DNA of 64,000 nucleotides from NCBI RefSeq assembly GCF_029457495.1, contig NZ_CP120361.1:3116001-3180000 (forward strand). The letters are read 5' to 3'. Of this stretch, positions 1 through 8,800 are shown in pieces; position 1 is the first letter of the stretch; the number at the start of each line of letters is the position of its first letter. Origin of the DNA: Chelativorans sp. AA-79 (GTDB lineage: Bacteria > Pseudomonadota > Alphaproteobacteria > Rhizobiales > Rhizobiaceae). Made by a program: the position numbers and the translations under genes. The notes below the pieces were generated by a model, which was not told the DNA's origin, ran no database searches, and saw nothing but the letters and a program-made list of their open reading frames with translations.

Positions 1-195
1 CTTGTTGCGGTCGAAGGGCACCTTGCGGCCGGAGCGTTTCATCACGACGAGGTCGCGCAACTGTACGCGCTCGAAGGTCGTGAATCGGCCGCCGCAATCC
101 GGGCAGGCGCGGCGGCGACGGATCGCCGCCCCATCCTCGGCCGGCCGCGAGTCCTTCACCTGGGTGTCTTCCGACTGGCAATAGGGGCAGCGCAT
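1..195 (-). CDS. nrdR: Transcriptional repressor NrdR (partial, C-terminus beyond window)
   Basis: The first 65 residues of NrdR, the zinc- and nucleotide-binding repressor of ribonucleotide reductase genes, are present. The N-terminal zinc ribbon is visible as MRCPYC near residues 1-6 and [12 protein letters not shown] near 31-42. The following [14 protein letters not shown] opens the ATP-cone domain. The ATG at 195 gives the canonical MRCPYC start. The gene lies 36 bp downstream of glyA on the same strand, the usual rhizobial glyA-nrdR order, so the two are probably co-transcribed. The rest of the ATP cone lies outside the window. Confidence 0.95.
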   Translation of the reverse strand, partial: MRCPYCQSEDTQVKDSRPAEDGAAIRRRRACPDCGGRFTTFERVQLRDLVVMKRSGRKVPFDRNK

Positions 196-231
196 CTCAA
201 CCTTCGCTCATGAACCTCAGCCGCAAAGCGT

Positions 232-1545
232 CTACCCGAGATACGGGTAGAGCGGGAAGCGTTCGGTGAGGGCCATGACCTTGTGCTTCACCGCCTCTTC
301 GACCGCGAGGTTGCCTTCGTCGGAATTGGCGGCCCTGAGCCCGTCCATCACCTCGGCGATCAGCTTGCCGATCTCGCCGAACTCGGCCACGCCGAAACCG
401 CGCGTCGTGCCGGCGGGCGTGCCCAGCCGGATGCCCGACGTCACGAAGGGCTTCTCCGGGTCGAAGGGAATGCCGTTCTTGTTGCAGGTGATGTTGGCAC
501 GACCGAGCGCGGCTTCAGCGCGCTTGCCCGTCGCGTTCTTGGGGCGCAGGTCCACCAGCATCAGGTGGTTGTCAGTGCCGCCGGAGACGATCTCGAGGCC
601 GGTTTCCCGGAGGCTCGCGGCGAGCGCCCGTGCATTCGCCACCACCTGCTGCGCGTAGGCGCGGAACCCGGGCTGCAGCGCCTCGCCGAGCGCCACCGCC
701 TTGGCGGCGATCACATGCATCAGCGGCCCGCCCTGGAGGCCCGGGAAGACGGCCGAATTGATCTTCTTGGCGATCTCTTCGTCATTGGTCAGCACCATGC
801 CGCCGCGCGGGCCGCGGAGCGATTTGTGGGTCGTGGTGGTGACCACATGGGCATGCGGGAGCGGGGACGGATGCGCACCGCCCGCCACCAGGCCCGCGAT
901 ATGGGCCATGTCGACCATCAGATAGGCGCCGACACTGTCGGCGATCTCGCGGAAGCGCTTCCAGTCCCAGATGCGCGAATAGGCGGTGCCGCCGGCGAGA
1001 ATGAGCTTCGGCTTGTGCTCCCGGGCAAGCCGCTCCACCTCGTCCATGTCGAGCAGGTGGTCGTCGCGGCGCACGCCGTAGGAGACGACGTTGAACCACT
1101 TTCCCGACATGTTGACCGGCGAGCCATGGGTAAGATGGCCGCCCGAATTGAGATCGAGCCCCATGAAAGTGTCGCCCGGCTGCAGCAGCGCCAGGAAGAC
1201 GGCCTGATTCATCTGGCTGCCGGAATGGGGCTGCACGTTGGCAAATTCGCAATGGAAGAGCTTCTTGGCGCGCTCGATGGCGAGTTCCTCCACCACGTCC
1301 ACGAACTGGCAGCCGCCGTAATAGCGCTTGCCCGGATAACCCTCGGCATATTTGTTGGTGAGCACCGTACCTTGCGCTTCGAGCACCGCACGCGAGACGA
1401 TGTTTTCCGAGGCGATCAGTTCGATCTCGTGCCGCTGACGGCCGAGTTCGCTGCGAATCGCGCTGAATATCTCGGGATCGGCTTCCTCGAGCGGCCGGGA
1501 GAAAAAAGTCTCGGTCTCGGCCGCGGCGGTCGATACGTGTGCCAT
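232..1545 (-). CDS. glyA: Serine hydroxymethyltransferase
   Basis: PLP-dependent cytosolic enzyme that interconverts serine and glycine and loads one-carbon units onto tetrahydrofolate. The 437-residue product has the family's usual length. Visible landmarks are [15 protein letters not shown] near the substrate site, [12 protein letters not shown], and the PLP lysine motif [16 protein letters not shown]. The ATG at 1545 ([10 protein letters not shown]) is chosen over a longer frame because an AAGGGTGA ribosome-binding site sits just upstream and the extra N-terminal residues are unlike the family. It is followed by nrdR on the same strand. Confidence 0.96.
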   Translation of the reverse strand: MAHVSTAAAETETFFSRPLEEADPEIFSAIRSELGRQRHEIELIASENIVSRAVLEAQGTVLTNKYAEGYPGKRYYGGCQFVDVVEELAIERAKKLFHCEFANVQPHSGSQMNQAVFLALLQPGDTFMGLDLNSGGHLTHGSPVNMSGKWFNVVSYGVRRDDHLLDMDEVERLAREHKPKLILAGGTAYSRIWDWKRFREIADSVGAYLMVDMAHIAGLVAGGAHPSPLPHAHVVTTTTHKSLRGPRGGMVLTNDEEIAKKINSAVFPGLQGGPLMHVIAAKAVALGEALQPGFRAYAQQVVANARALAASLRETGLEIVSGGTDNHLMLVDLRPKNATGKRAEAALGRANITCNKNGIPFDPEKPFVTSGIRLGTPAGTTRGFGVAEFGEIGKLIAEVMDGLRAANSDEGNLAVEEAVKHKVMALTERFPLYPYLG

Positions 1546-1691
1546 TGCAGTCACCCTTCGTGAGGCTTTCCATGGGCGGAGCACGCGCATTACCATTTTT
1601 CCACACACGTCACCATGTGTTGCGCGGATTTTTTGACCGCCCGCCATATATTGGGACGACATGCCGCGCTGGAGCGACCCGCCAACGGAAA

Positions 1692-1712
1692 AGGCCGCCC
1701 CGGAGGCGGCCT
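1692..1712 (-). terminator. Rho-independent terminator of ldtP
   Basis: An 8-bp GC-rich stem, AGGCCGCC pairing with GGCGGCCT across a 5-nt loop, is followed on the minus strand by TTTTCC. It lies 28 bp beyond the stop codon of the L,D-transpeptidase gene and before glyA, so it should separate the two transcripts. Confidence 0.8.
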
Positions 1713-1739
1713 CTCAGAGAATATCATGACCGGCTGCGG

Positions 1740-2999
1740 TCAGATCGCCGTGGAGATCTGCAGTTCCGCAGCCCCGTCGAAGCCATAGATGTCGTCGCGG
1801 AAGTGGACCACGCCGTCGCCCGTCGACCAGGCGGAGACGTAGACGAAGTGCACCGGCACCGGTTCGGACAGGTTGACGTGCACGTCCTCGTCGGTCTGGA
1901 TCGTGGTCTCGATCTGGCGGCGGTCCCAGCCGGGCGTGTCGCGCAGGAGCCAGGCGACCAGATCGCGCACGTTCTGCACGCGCACGCAACCCGAAGAGTG
2001 GAAGCGCTCCTCGTCGCGGAAGAGATTCTGCTGCGGCGTGTCGTGCATATAGACGGCGTGGGAGTTCGGAAAATTGATCTTTACCGAGGCCATCGCGTTG
2101 ATCTTTCCCGGATCCTGGCGGAAGCGGTACTTCGCCGCCTCCTCCGTCGACCAGTCGACCGTCAGCGGGTCCACTTCGCTTCCGTCAGGCGCGATCATGC
2201 GGATATTGTTGTTGGCGAGGTAGTCGGGGTCCTTGCGCATCAACGGAATGATGTCCTTGCGAACGATCGAGACCGGCGCGTTCCAGTACGGATTGAGGAT
2301 GATCTCGTTGATCCTGGAGGTCAGGACCGGCGTCTGGCGGTCGATCTTGCCGACCACCGCCGTATGCCGCAGGACAACACGGCCGTTCTCGACGGCTTCG
2401 ATCTGCGCCGCCGGGATGTTGACCATGACGAAGCGGCGGCCGAGATCCTTGGATGTCAGATCCCGCAAGCGCCCGAGATTGGTCTGAAGCTGTCCAAGCC
2501 GGATCGGAGCGGAGACGTTGAGCGCGCTGTAAGTATAGCGCCCCGTCATGCCGTCGGCGGGAAGGCCGTGACGGGCCTGGAAGCGCTTGAGTGCCGCGTC
2601 GACATAGGAATCGAAGGCCGGGGACATGCCTGCCCGCGGCGAGAGGTCGCCCGAGACCATCAGGCGGCGGCGAAGCGCTTCCACATCGGGATCGATGACG
2701 CCGAGCTGCAGCTTCTTCGTCGCCGGCACGGTCGGCCAACCGCCGCTCGCAACGATGTTCGAGTAGCTTGCAATCGCGCTCTCGACATAACCTGCCGTTT
2801 CAGGGCTCAGGACCGGAAGGTTGGAGGCGACCGGCCCTCCACCGCTGCCAACTTCCGCGTCGAACTGGTCCTCCCATGCCCCTCTGCGCGGGGCATTGAT
2901 GATCGCGTCGAACGCGGTCTGCGCCTTGGCGGACCCCGCCAGCGCGGCGGCGGCCGCGGCTCCGGCTCCACCCAGGAAAACACGGCGACTGGTCTTCAT
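1740..2999 (-). CDS. ldtP: Periplasmic L,D-transpeptidase (LdtP-like)
   Basis: Peptidoglycan cross-linking or lipoprotein-anchoring enzyme of the YkuD fold, 419 residues. The N-terminus carries a Tat-like signal (RRVFLGG, then an Ala-rich stretch ending AKAQ). A peptidoglycan-binding domain lies near residues 125-165 (YVDAALKRFQARHGLPADG). The catalytic YkuD domain covers about 190-370, with YMHDTP and the active-site motif HSSGCVRV containing the nucleophilic Cys. Its neighbour 300 bp upstream is the MarR-type regulator LdtR. The same pair is described in Liberibacter and Sinorhizobium, where LdtR controls ldtP, so regulation by the neighbour is a reasonable inference. Confidence 0.9.
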   Translation of the reverse strand: MKTSRRVFLGGAGAAAAAALAGSAKAQTAFDAIINAPRRGAWEDQFDAEVGSGGGPVASNLPVLSPETAGYVESAIASYSNIVASGGWPTVPATKKLQLGVIDPDVEALRRRLMVSGDLSPRAGMSPAFDSYVDAALKRFQARHGLPADGMTGRYTYSALNVSAPIRLGQLQTNLGRLRDLTSKDLGRRFVMVNIPAAQIEAVENGRVVLRHTAVVGKIDRQTPVLTSRINEIILNPYWNAPVSIVRKDIIPLMRKDPDYLANNNIRMIAPDGSEVDPLTVDWSTEEAAKYRFRQDPGKINAMASVKINFPNSHAVYMHDTPQQNLFRDEERFHSSGCVRVQNVRDLVAWLLRDTPGWDRRQIETTIQTDEDVHVNLSEPVPVHFVYVSAWSTGDGVVHFRDDIYGFDGAAELQISTAI

Positions 3000-3225
3000 C
3001 TCCGATCCTCTATGATCAAGGCAACCACTGGCTTGCGGCTGAAACTCGCCGAAACAGCGTTAATTTTTCGCCAACAGGCTTGCACTTGCGCGCCCCCTCG
3101 CAGGACTGGGAGCCGCAGCATACCCCTCGGCAACGGCATCTGTCCTCCATTTGGCGCAAATTATGGTATTAGCATGACGCACCGGAACGGAGCGTCGGGT
3201 ACAAACTCTCCTCCAAAAACAAAAG

Positions 3226-3254
3226 AGGCCGGCGTCCGATCGGATCGCCGGCCT
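3226..3254 (-). terminator. Terminator downstream of ldtR (possibly bidirectional)
   Basis: A perfect 9-bp stem, AGGCCGGCG with CGCCGGCCT, around an 11-nt loop. On the minus strand it is followed by CTTTTGTTTTTGG, so it best serves ldtR, whose stop codon is 57 bp away. The other side has only TTTCG. Confidence 0.75.
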
Positions 3255-3310
3255 TTCGCGGTCGCGGTTTCGCAGTGACCGGTCGCCCCCGGCCGTCAAA
3301 CAGGCACCGG

Positions 3311-3826
3311 TTACATGCGATATGCGATCGTGTCGTTCCAGAAGCGGTCGAGCCGCTGCAGCGCCCGGTTCATCTGTTGGAACTCGTCCGCCTTGATGCC
3401 GCCGACCTGCTCGATCGAGCCGATGTGACGGTCGTAGAGCTTGGAGACGACGTCGGCGATCTCCTGCCCCTTGGGCGTCAGGCTGATGCGCACCGACCGG
3501 CGGTCGACGCGTGAGCGCTGGTGGTGGATGAAGCCCATGTCGACGAGCTTCTTCAAGTTATAGGAAACGTTCGAGCCGAGGTAGTAGCCGCGCGAGCGCA
3601 GCTCCCCGGCCGTCAGTTCCGCATCGCCGATGTTGAAGAGCAGCAATGCCTGGATGGCATTGATGTCGCTGCGGCCTTGCCGCTCGAACTCGTCCTTGAT
3701 CACGTCGAGCAGGCGGCGATGCAGCTTCTCGACGAGTTGCAGGGCTTCGAGGTAGAGCGAGCGCAGACCGCTTTCGCGCTCTTCGTGGATAGACCTATCG
3801 TGTGTCGCGGATCGCGAATTGATCAT
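3311..3826 (-). CDS. ldtR: MarR-family regulator LdtR
   Basis: Winged-helix regulator of 171 residues. Residues about 45-120 form the wHTH: ELRSRGYYLGSNVSYNLKKL is the recognition region and RSRVDRRSVRISLTPKG is the wing. The start at 3826 (MINSRSATHD) has a GAAAGG ribosome-binding site and removes 19 basic residues of an upstream in-frame extension. It is placed divergently from upstream genes and directly before ldtP in the same orientation. The known role of LdtR homologues is control of ldtP and of cell-wall and stress tolerance. Binding here is inferred, not seen. Confidence 0.88.
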   Translation of the reverse strand: MINSRSATHDRSIHEERESGLRSLYLEALQLVEKLHRRLLDVIKDEFERQGRSDINAIQALLLFNIGDAELTAGELRSRGYYLGSNVSYNLKKLVDMGFIHHQRSRVDRRSVRISLTPKGQEIADVVSKLYDRHIGSIEQVGGIKADEFQQMNRALQRLDRFWNDTIAYRM

Positions 3827-3980
3827 GACTGGTGCCTTTCGTTTTGACGCCGGTGAGTTTTTGTCTTTCACCTTGGGCCACACGCTACCGAAAGCACCTA
3901 AAATTCGACTTAAACGCCAAGCTTAACAACGCATTACGACCAAGAGCCTGCACATAGGGCTAAAAAGGCGTTAACTTCGG

Positions 3981-4403
3981 TTAATCGGCCGCCCGCCGGC
4001 GCTCGATATAAAGGAGGAGACGCAGCACGGCATAGCAAAGCGCGACGACCGCGTGAAAGGCAATGATCAGGTGGTGGCGCCCATAGAGCTCGGGGAAGAA
4101 GCCGTACATGCCGATTTCCGCCGCCGCGCAGAGGAACCAGACCACCGGTCCCCAGGACGCGAGCATCCACAGACCCACCGCCGCGAAGGGAAAGAGAACG
4201 GCAAGCGGTACGGCGGCCGCCTGCCAGTAGAACGGCATCAGGTCGAAGCGCCAGGCCGCCCCTTCGAAGAAGCCGAGGAGCCGCACCCAGTAGGCGATAC
4301 CCTCGACCAAGCAGACGAGCGCCACGCCGCGCTGCAGGAGTTCGAGCGCATATTCGTAAGGCGACGGCCTGATGGGCAGCCGCGTAGCCACCTCGTCGCT
4401 CAC
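3981..4403 (-). CDS. Small integral membrane protein of unknown function
   Basis: A 140-residue protein with about four hydrophobic segments, for example ALVCLVEGIAYWVRLLGFF, the following Ala/Val-rich LAVLFPFAAVGLWMLASW, and a C-terminal AVVALCYAVLRLLLYIE. The start is a GTG at 4403 overlapping the TGA of the upstream hydrolase gene (GTGA), so the two are translationally coupled. The longer frame upstream lies inside the hydrolase gene and is not credible. I recognise no catalytic motif. Similar small proteins are often found beside this hydrolase in rhizobia, but their role is not known to me. Confidence 0.75.
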   Translation of the reverse strand: MSDEVATRLPIRPSPYEYALELLQRGVALVCLVEGIAYWVRLLGFFEGAAWRFDLMPFYWQAAAVPLAVLFPFAAVGLWMLASWGPVVWFLCAAAEIGMYGFFPELYGRHHLIIAFHAVVALCYAVLRLLLYIERRRAAD

Positions 4404-5470
4404 AGTTCGAGTTCCCCCTCGGCCAGGGGCGCAAAGAAGGCGTCGATGGCGGCCGGGTCGACCGCCTCGATTGATGCGGGCTTCCAGGACGGATCCCTCG
4501 TCTTGTCGACGAGTGCCGCACGGATGCCTTCGTAGAAATCGTGGTTCTTCAGCATGCGGACGAGGATCCTGAACTCCATACGCATGCATTCATCCATGGA
4601 GAACATAGCGCCATGGCAAAGCTCGCGAAAGGCGACATGGAGGCTGGTGGGCGAGCGCGTCCTGATCGTTGACAGCATCTCGCGCGCGAACTCGTCCTCC
4701 TCGTGCTCCGCCGCCCTTTGCAGGCTCACCAGGCAGTCATCGAGCGTGCCTAGGGTGAAATGCCGGTCGATCGCATGGAAACGCGCTTCGTCCCCCTCGG
4801 CCGGCACATCCGCGGCAAGGGATAGAAGGACATCGTCGGGATGGTCGGCACCGGCGAGCCGCTCGAGCAGATCGGGCAGATCCGATGACTTCAGCGCATG
4901 AGTGGCGAGGCCGACGCGCAGCGCATCGCCCCAACCGATGCGGTTCCCGGTCAGGGCCAGGTACATCCCGTAACCGCCCAATCGCGAAAGAAGATGGCTG
5001 CCGCCGACATCGGGAAAGAAGCCTATGCCCACCTCCGGCATGGCAAAGACGGCATTTTCCGTCATCACGCGATGGGAGCCGTGGAAGGAGACCCCCACGC
5101 CGCCGCCCATGGCGATGCCGTCGATCAGGGCCACATAGGGCTTGCCGTAACGGGCGATATGGGCGTTCAGCCGGTACTCGTCGGCAAAAAAATCAGGCGA
5201 AGCCTTGCCGGCACGGCCGGCCTTGTAGACATCGACGATATCGCCGCCGGCCGAAAACGCCCTGCCCTCGCCCTTGATGACGACGAAGCGCACCGCCTCG
5301 TCCTCCTCCCAGGCCGAAAGCGCCCGGCTCAAGGCCTGGATCATGCGGTGATTGAGCGCGTTGAGCGCTGCCGGCCGGTTGAGCGTGATCACGCCCGCGC
5401 CGCCGCGTCGCTCGAAAAGCACCTCTCCGCCATTGGTGGGTTCTTGGTCCAAGCCGAACTCCTCCCGCAT
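4400..5470 (-). CDS. 3-hydroxyisobutyryl-CoA hydrolase (enoyl-CoA hydratase/isomerase fold)
   Basis: A 356-residue crotonase-fold enzyme. The N-terminal half has FVVIKGEGRAFSAGGDI (oxyanion hole) and MGGGVGVSFHGSHRVMTE, then PEVGIGFFPDVGGSHLLSR. The length and the C-terminal block with DFYEGIRAALVDK and WKPASIE distinguish it from simple hydratases and point to hydrolysis of 3-hydroxyisobutyryl-CoA in valine degradation. The start MREEFGL at 5470 is chosen because the upstream extension is proline- and arginine-rich and non-homologous. It is translationally coupled to the small membrane protein and divergent from hemB. Confidence 0.88.
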   Translation of the reverse strand: MREEFGLDQEPTNGGEVLFERRGGAGVITLNRPAALNALNHRMIQALSRALSAWEEDEAVRFVVIKGEGRAFSAGGDIVDVYKAGRAGKASPDFFADEYRLNAHIARYGKPYVALIDGIAMGGGVGVSFHGSHRVMTENAVFAMPEVGIGFFPDVGGSHLLSRLGGYGMYLALTGNRIGWGDALRVGLATHALKSSDLPDLLERLAGADHPDDVLLSLAADVPAEGDEARFHAIDRHFTLGTLDDCLVSLQRAAEHEEDEFAREMLSTIRTRSPTSLHVAFRELCHGAMFSMDECMRMEFRILVRMLKNHDFYEGIRAALVDKTRDPSWKPASIEAVDPAAIDAFFAPLAEGELEL

Positions 5471-5618
5471 CACCGGGTTTCCGGGTGACCTATATGCGGC
5501 ACCGGGTTGCGTCAATCGCTCCCTTTCTTTCCGCTGCTGCGAGGAAAGGTTTTGTCCCGGACTTGTTGTTCGCCGGCGCGGCGGCGTGATAGAAATCCGC
5601 CGAACCGGAGCAAACGCC

Positions 5619-6650
5619 TTGAACAAGTTCAGCCGCCTCAAATCGGAACCGATCCGCACCGTGGACGAGATCACGGGCGGGCGCCGCCTGCGCCGGATGC
5701 GCAAGGCCGGATGGTCGCGCCGGCTGGTGCAGGAGAACCACCTGCGGGTGGACGACCTCATCTGGCCGATCTTCCTCGTCGAGGGCCAGGGCCGGCGGGA
5801 GCCGGTGGAGGCCATGCCCGGCGTGTTCCGTTATTCGGTCGACCTCGCCGTGCGCGAGGCGGAGCGGGCGGCGAAGCTCGGCATTCCGGCGATCGCCACC
5901 TTCCCGAACATCGACATGGCCAAGCGGGATGCCGCCGGTTCGGCGATTCTCGATCCGGACAACCTGATCAATCGGGCAAGCCGCGCCGTCAAGGCCGCCG
6001 TGCCCGAAATCGGCATCATCACCGACGTGGCGCTGGACCCCTTCACGAGCCACGGGCATGACGGGATCCTGCGCGACGGAATCATCGTCAATGACGAGAC
6101 GGTGGCGCAGGTGGCTCGGGCTGCCGTGCTGCAGGCGGCGGCCGGCGCCGACATCATCGCCCCGTCGGAGATGATGGACGGGCGCATCGGCGCCATCCGC
6201 GACGCGCTCGATGCGGACGGCTTCCAGGACGTGGCGATCATGTCCTACGCGACCAAGTTCGCCTCGGTCTTCTATGGTCCCTATCGGGAGGCGATCGGCA
6301 CCGGCGGCCTGCTCAAGGGCGACAAGAAGACCTATTATATCGACCCGGCCAATTCCGACGAGGCGGTGCGGGAAGCCGAGCAGGACCTGGCCGAAGGCGC
6401 CGACATGCTGATGGTGAAGCCGGGACTGCCCTATCTCGACATCATCCAACGGCTCAAGGACGAGTTCGGCGTGCCCACCTTCGCCTATCAGGTGTCGGGC
6501 GAATATTCGATGATCAAGGCAGCGGCTGCCAATGGCTGGCTCGACGGGGAAGAGGCGATGCTCGAGAGCCTGCTCGCCTTCAAGCGGGCCGGCTGCGACG
6601 GCATCCTCACCTATTTCGCGCCGGAAGTGGCGGAGATCCTGACCGCGTAG
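5619..6650 (+). CDS. hemB: Delta-aminolevulinic acid dehydratase (porphobilinogen synthase)
   Basis: Cytosolic haem and tetrapyrrole biosynthesis enzyme that condenses two 5-aminolevulinate molecules. The 343-residue product shows the two Schiff-base lysine regions, MSYATKFASVFYGPYREA and DMLMVKPGLPYLDI. The metal site is the aspartate-rich ALDPFTSHGHDG type without the zinc cysteine cluster, typical of magnesium-dependent proteobacterial enzymes. The TTG at 5619 (LNKFSRLKSE, preceded by GGAG) gives the family N-terminus leading into VDEITGGRRLRRMRK. Longer upstream in-frame starts lie in the divergent promoter region. Confidence 0.93.
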   Translation: MNKFSRLKSEPIRTVDEITGGRRLRRMRKAGWSRRLVQENHLRVDDLIWPIFLVEGQGRREPVEAMPGVFRYSVDLAVREAERAAKLGIPAIATFPNIDMAKRDAAGSAILDPDNLINRASRAVKAAVPEIGIITDVALDPFTSHGHDGILRDGIIVNDETVAQVARAAVLQAAAGADIIAPSEMMDGRIGAIRDALDADGFQDVAIMSYATKFASVFYGPYREAIGTGGLLKGDKKTYYIDPANSDEAVREAEQDLAEGADMLMVKPGLPYLDIIQRLKDEFGVPTFAYQVSGEYSMIKAAAANGWLDGEEAMLESLLAFKRAGCDGILTYFAPEVAEILTA

Positions 6651-6724
6651 CGCATCGTCATGCTTGAAAAGACGCGCATCGTTCCCATCTTCAGTGCGCC
6701 CGACCCTGTCATGAGGATCTTGCG

Positions 6725-7189
6725 ATGGTTGCAAAGACAATCGATGTGCCGACCGGAGAAGAACGCTTCGATGCGCGCAGCTTCGACGGCGTGCTGACGC
6801 GACGCGTCATCGCGTTCTGCGTCGACTACCTCCTGATCGGCTTGCTTCTCATCCCCGTCGGGCTTCTCGTGTTCATCCTCGGCGTCGTCACGATCGGCCT
6901 CGGCTGGCTGCTTTTCGGCATCCTGGGCCCCATCACCGCGTTAAGCTATATAGCGCTGACGCTCGGCGGGCGCCACCAGTCGACGATCGGCATGCGGATG
7001 ATGGGCATCCGGCTCGAACGGCTCGACGGACGACGCGTCGACTGGACGCTGGCGGTGGTCCACACCATTCTCTTCTGGCTCGGCAACGCGATCTTCACGC
7101 CGCTCATCCTGCTCGCTACGTGGTTCCTGAGCTACAAGCGCACGCTGCACGACCTCTTGCTTGGAACGGTCGTCGTCCGTGCGGATTAA
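6725..7189 (+). CDS. RDD-family membrane protein
   Basis: A 154-residue inner-membrane protein. The RDD signature is visible as RRVIAFCVDYLL, followed by two long hydrophobic segments (residues about 36-80) and a third near 110-130. The motif GGRHQSTIGMRMMGIRL and the C-terminal KRTLHDLLLGTVVV match the family. The substrate or role of RDD proteins is generally unknown. It sits between hemB and bpt, a conserved rhizobial order. Confidence 0.85.
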   Translation: MVAKTIDVPTGEERFDARSFDGVLTRRVIAFCVDYLLIGLLLIPVGLLVFILGVVTIGLGWLLFGILGPITALSYIALTLGGRHQSTIGMRMMGIRLERLDGRRVDWTLAVVHTILFWLGNAIFTPLILLATWFLSYKRTLHDLLLGTVVVRAD

Positions 7190-7356
7190 GCATATCGGGC
7201 GGCGGCGATACGCCGCCGCAAGAACCCCATTGACCTTTTTCAGCTTCGGTTCATGGTAGTAGCGGCATAGCAGAGAATTGCCGCAGATCCGCGGTCTGGC
7301 AGGCCTCGCGACGGATCGAAATTCCAAAAAGGGCATAGGAGCATCGCCCGCCGACC

Positions 7357-8106
7357 ATGACGCAGCACCCGACGCAATCGCCGCAATTCTTCCTCACCGC
7401 GCCTTCGCCCTGCCCCTATCTGGAAGGGCAGTTCGAGCGAAAGGTGTTCACGCATCTCGTCGGCGCGAAGGCTCCCGAACTGAACGATCTCCTGACGCAG
7501 GGCGGCTTCCGCCGGTCGCAGAACATCGCCTACCGGCCGGCCTGCGAGACGTGCCGCGCCTGTGTTTCCGTGCGCATCCTCGCGCAGGAATTCAAGCCGT
7601 CGAAGAATATGGAGCGGGTGCTGAAACGCAATGCCGACCTGATCGGCACGGCGCACCAGGCAGAGCCCTCGACCGAGCAGTATTCCCTCTTCCGGACCTA
7701 TCTCGACGCGCGCCATCGGCGCGGCGGCATGTCGGACATGACGGTGCTCGACTATGCGATGATGGTCGAGGACACGCATGTGGACACGAGGATGATCGAG
7801 TATCGCCGCCGCGGCGCGGACTCCTTCATCACGGGACGCGGCGAAGGCGAACTCATCGCCGTGGCGCTGACGGACCAGATGGCCGACGGCCTGTCGATGG
7901 TCTACTCCTTCTACAATCCCGAGATGGAGGAGCGCTCGCTCGGCACCTTCATGATTCTCGACCACATCCGCCGCGCAAATGCGGCGGGCTTGCCGCATGT
8001 CTATCTCGGCTACTGGGTGAACGGCTCACGCAAGATGGCCTACAAGGTCCGATTCACGCCGCAGGAGCATCTGGGGCCCAACGGGTGGGAACGGATCGAG
8101 GGGTGA
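7357..8106 (+). CDS. bpt: Aspartate/glutamate leucyltransferase (leucyl/arginyl-tRNA--protein transferase)
   Basis: A 249-residue N-degron pathway enzyme that transfers an amino acid, leucine in characterised bacterial Bpt enzymes, from aminoacyl-tRNA to N-terminal Asp or Glu of proteins. Family blocks are [16 protein letters not shown], the cysteine-containing [15 protein letters not shown], and the C-terminal acetyltransferase-like core with [17 protein letters not shown]. Length is normal. It is often annotated as arginyltransferase (Ate). The bacterial Bpt clade assignment is inferred from family knowledge. Confidence 0.92.
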   Translation: MTQHPTQSPQFFLTAPSPCPYLEGQFERKVFTHLVGAKAPELNDLLTQGGFRRSQNIAYRPACETCRACVSVRILAQEFKPSKNMERVLKRNADLIGTAHQAEPSTEQYSLFRTYLDARHRRGGMSDMTVLDYAMMVEDTHVDTRMIEYRRRGADSFITGRGEGELIAVALTDQMADGLSMVYSFYNPEMEERSLGTFMILDHIRRANAAGLPHVYLGYWVNGSRKMAYKVRFTPQEHLGPNGWERIEG

Positions 8107-8188
8107 AAAGCGAACGGAAGTAGCGCGTCGCAAACAGGGGAGCGCGTCCGCACGGTTTTCCCCCATCCGCCAGCCACCATCCGCTTTC

Positions 8189-8659
8189 TCACATCGTCTT
8201 CAGCAGCTCCGCAAGCTGGTCGGCGCACTGGCCCCAGCCCTCATGAAAGCCCATCTCCTCGTGGGCCTTCTTGTCTTCCATGGTCCAGTGCCGGGCGCGG
8301 GCCGTGTAGCGCGTCTTGCCGCCCTCGTCCTCGAAGGTGATGATGCCGGTGAAGAACGGCTTGCCGGAAGGCTGCCAGCCTGCCGTGTAGGCGTCCGTGA
8401 AGACGAGCCTCTCGTTCTCCACCACCTCCAGATAGACGCCTTCGTTGGGGTAGTCCTTCCCCTCCGGGTCGCGCATGACGATGCGGGTTCCGCCGCCCAC
8501 CCGCACGTCGAGCTCGGCTGCCGCAAGGGTCCACGGCTTCGGCACGAACCACTGTTTCATGAGTTCCGGCTCGGTCCAGGCGCGATAGACCTTCTCGCGC
8601 GGCGCATCGAAAATCCGGGTGAGCACGAGTTCGCGGTCGTCGGCAGGCTGGGTGGTCAT
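8189..8659 (-). CDS. SRPBCC / AHSA1-family protein
   Basis: A 156-residue START-like domain protein: ELVLTRIFDAPREKVYRAWTEPE at the N-terminus, WFVPKPWT, then alternating strands and the C-terminal helix with HEEMGFHEGWGQCADQLAELL. Family members bind hydrophobic ligands or resemble the Aha1 Hsp90 activator, but the function here is unknown. The start MTTQPADD at 8659 has a GGAGAGAACA ribosome-binding region. The gene is monocistronic and converges with bpt. Confidence 0.85.
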   Translation of the reverse strand: MTTQPADDRELVLTRIFDAPREKVYRAWTEPELMKQWFVPKPWTLAAAELDVRVGGGTRIVMRDPEGKDYPNEGVYLEVVENERLVFTDAYTAGWQPSGKPFFTGIITFEDEGGKTRYTARARHWTMEDKKAHEEMGFHEGWGQCADQLAELLKTM

Positions 8660-8800
8660 TGTTCTCTCCTTGGATGGGTTCGCGCCTAGGACGATGGAGG
8701 AAAGTGATATCCGACAGGACACCACTAGATTTTGCACCCGCGATCACCTTTGCGGCTCTTCGGGAGACGACGCGCCCTCACCGGCGCGTCTATCCGCTGT

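Noticed and set aside
283..1563. Long plus-strand open frame (about 426 codons) opposite glyA
   Set aside because: Mirror frame of glyA created by GC-rich codon bias; composition is His/Arg/Gly-rich with no family motifs.
1546..1680. Riboswitch upstream of glyA
   Set aside because: No conserved glycine- or tetrahydrofolate-riboswitch core could be recognised in the short leader.
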